From Pleionea litopenaei (lineage in GTDB: Bacteria > Pseudomonadota > Gammaproteobacteria > Enterobacterales > Kangiellaceae): DNA of 64,000 bases. This document shows positions 62,466 through 64,000 of this stretch, piece after piece. The DNA is taken from contig NZ_CP133548.1 of the NCBI RefSeq assembly GCF_031198435.1, positions 3,196,001 through 3,260,000 on the forward strand. The letters are read 5' to 3'. The position numbers and the translations under genes were made by a program. Below the pieces are notes generated by a model. The model made no database searches. It was not told the origin of the DNA and saw only the letters and a list, made by a program, of their open reading frames with translations. Position 1 is the stretch's first letter. Each line of letters begins with the position of its first letter.

Positions 62466-64000
62466 ATGACTGGCTCAAAGAATATTTTTCAACAACTCAT
62501 TAGCGCTAGCCAACGCATTTCGCTTGATAGCCAGTTACAGACCGTTGAAAAACTCGAGCATTTTGCAATTTACTCGGACCGGTTAGTTGGGCTTGTTGGA
62601 GATGCAGGTGCCGGTAAGACGACTTTACTCCAATTATTGTCAGAGTCACTTCCCAAATCCATTCAAACCATTTTGGTGGATTGTCGAGATTCGAATTGGT
62701 TTGGTCAAATTTTAGAACAACTAAACATAAGCAGTACTGCGGGTAGTACCAGTTTTCAGTTTGGTTTAGCACAAGTATCGCCAACCCAGGATGTTTTGCT
62801 TGCGCTCGATAATGCGGATGATTTGACCTTTGAGCATCTAGAAAAGTTAAGCGAAAAAGTAAGAAACGAACACGTACACTGTGTTTTGTCTTATCAAGGA
62901 AAGAGTCGAATTCATCAATGGTTTGAGAGTGAAACTAGTAACTCTCTTGAGGTTGATGTTTTAGCGTTAACGCCAGAAGAGTCCGTGATGTTGTGGCAGC
63001 AGTTAGCATCAATAGATTCTTCCATCGGAACATCGAGCCTGAGTAGCGAGTTACAGCGGGTGGGGAATCCTGCAAAGATTATTGCTGAAGCGCAAAAATT
63101 CTCATTAGATCGCTCGTCTGAGCCATCATCGAAATGGCCTTTTAAAGTGATTCTTACGACCTTTGCAGCGATAGTGTTCGTGCTATTAATTTCTCTGGTT
63201 TTATATTTTCAAGACGATATTAACCAGTCGATTACGGGGCCAGGTACAGCGCAAAAAGTCGAAACCAAAAGTAATAAGATTGGATCAAGCTCGGAGAAAA
63301 AAGCTTCACCGACAGGTGGTAGCGAATTAGTGACAAAGGACGCTGAACCAGAAGCATCTTCTAAATCAGGCAATCAATCAGAAGTTAAAAAAGACGAGCG
63401 TGTTCAGGTGACTGATAAAACGCTTGTGACGGATAATCAACAGCCGCTGAGCGCTGAGAAAAGTCAGTCGCAAGTAAAGCCAACAAGTGACTCCTCGTCA
63501 ACGGATGTCGGAAAAAACACGGAACAAGCAAGTGACAAAACGACGGTGCAAGATTCGAGTAGAAAAATAGTTGAAGAGGATAGCGTTCCCAAATCAGACT
63601 CAGCAGTGACGCCTCTCGGGAATTCGAAAGACACCACTGATCAACTCGGCCAAGAACCCAAAACGCCAGTTTCTGAAAATACCCCAGTCTCGAAGGACCC
63701 ATCAGTTTCGAAGGACCCATTAGTTTCGAAGGACACATCAGTCTCAAAAGAAAATGATGCTTTGAGTCCTGAAACGAGCGGTCATGGTGAGGTAAGCTCT
63801 GGCTCACAGAATTCAAGCTCCGAGACGTTAGCGGATGTGAAGAGTGGCTCGGAAAAGCAAGTTAAGCACCAACAAGAGCCACTCAATTCTGAGTCAAACA
63901 ATCAGCCGACTAAGAGTGATCCGTCTAATTCTGAAAAGGTCTCGGCGGCAGAAACAAAAACGCCCGCTCGGAATTCTAGTCAAGAGCCGACGTCCATTGC
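62466..64000 (+). CDS. damX: DamX-like division protein, C-terminus beyond the window edge
   Basis: Predicted septal-ring protein. An N-terminal AAA-type ATPase domain has Walker A GDAGAGKTT at residues 45-53 and VLLALDNADD as Walker B. A membrane helix lies at about 227-247. The long periplasmic region is extremely rich in Ser, Lys, Glu, Thr and Gln, and has SKDP repeats. The SPOR domain expected at the C-terminus is outside the window; 511 codons are visible. The ATG is one base after the aroB stop codon. Its position after aroK-aroB is the usual one. Confidence 0.9.
   Translation, partial: MTGSKNIFQQLISASQRISLDSQLQTVEKLEHFAIYSDRLVGLVGDAGAGKTTLLQLLSESLPKSIQTILVDCRDSNWFGQILEQLNISSTAGSTSFQFGLAQVSPTQDVLLALDNADDLTFEHLEKLSEKVRNEHVHCVLSYQGKSRIHQWFESETSNSLEVDVLALTPEESVMLWQQLASIDSSIGTSSLSSELQRVGNPAKIIAEAQKFSLDRSSEPSSKWPFKVILTTFAAIVFVLLISLVLYFQDDINQSITGPGTAQKVETKSNKIGSSSEKKASPTGGSELVTKDAEPEASSKSGNQSEVKKDERVQVTDKTLVTDNQQPLSAEKSQSQVKPTSDSSSTDVGKNTEQASDKTTVQDSSRKIVEEDSVPKSDSAVTPLGNSKDTTDQLGQEPKTPVSENTPVSKDPSVSKDPLVSKDTSVSKENDALSPETSGHGEVSSGSQNSSSETLADVKSGSEKQVKHQQEPLNSESNNQPTKSDPSNSEKVSAAETKTPARNSSQEPTSI
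63687..63758 (+). repeat. 18-bp coding repeat in damX
   Basis: Four units of 18 bases (from 63687, 63705, 63723, 63741), the first three nearly identical, encode VSKDPS, VSKDPL, VSKDTS and VSKEND in the disordered periplasmic linker. Confidence 0.75.

Overview
The window is a chromosomal stretch of a Gram-negative gammaproteobacterium. It has lipoproteins and outer-membrane barrels ending in aromatic residues, a complete pilMNOPQ-aroK-aroB-damX cluster, the hslVU-ubiE-ubiJ-ubiB-tatABC block, and ubiquinone genes ubiA, ubiC, ubiE, ubiJ and ubiB. The moderate GC content, the Oar-type TonB receptor and the gene order around priA-argS-hslVU suggest a marine lineage near Kangiellaceae/Oceanospirillales. 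That placement is an inference from general resemblance, not a search result. I saw no tRNA, rRNA, insertion sequence, prophage or CRISPR array.

Layout. 1-5.1 kb: a secreted S1/P1-type nuclease (cut by the window edge) translationally coupled to a PhoD-like phosphatase, then a large Oar-like TonB-dependent receptor. 5.1-9.5 kb: nucleoside salvage (udk, nupC), two pseudouridine synthases (truC, rsuA), tcdA and a small conserved protein. 9.6-15 kb: recG, mdh, yccF and an anchored coiled-coil protein of unknown function. 15.2-19.6 kb: threonine catabolism (kbl, tdh) run on into an ElaA-like acetyltransferase, a rhomboid protease and glpE; a FliL-like protein faces them. 19.8-23.8 kb: ubiC-ubiA converging on plsB. 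23.8-28.7 kb: a PLP decarboxylase and an acyl-CoA ligase of the exosortase-A-associated type, a VanZ-like protein and a tail-anchored unknown. 28.8-31.8 kb: endonuclease V, alkaline phosphatase, a VOC protein and a membrane-bound LuxR-type regulator. 32.0-35.0 kb: a tight four-gene operon (TlpA-like thioredoxin, DUF4266 lipoprotein, DUF3570 barrel, ApbE flavin transferase), the most interesting part of the window. 35.1-44.5 kb: ldhA, a GFA-family protein, a DUF4442 protein, tatCBA, hinT, ubiB-ubiJ-ubiE, a DUF971 protein, and hslU-hslV behind a heat-shock-type promoter. 44.7-55.6 kb: rapA, an SPOR protein, argS, priA, rpmE, mrcA. 55.8-64 kb: pilMNOPQ, aroK, aroB, and damX running off the end.

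The main new idea is that the DUF3570 barrel carries a motif (Asp-Ser-Leu-Thr-Gly-Ala-Ser) of the kind ApbE enzymes modify with FMN, and its neighbour is an ApbE. This suggests a covalently flavinylated envelope protein served by a thioredoxin and a small Cys-tailed lipoprotein.

Three genes (plsB, priA, tatB) are each interrupted at a homopolymer run of five or six bases, and in each a one-base change restores the expected protein end. Either the underlying assembly has small indel errors or these genes are genuinely altered. Anyone using the protein ends of these three genes should know this.
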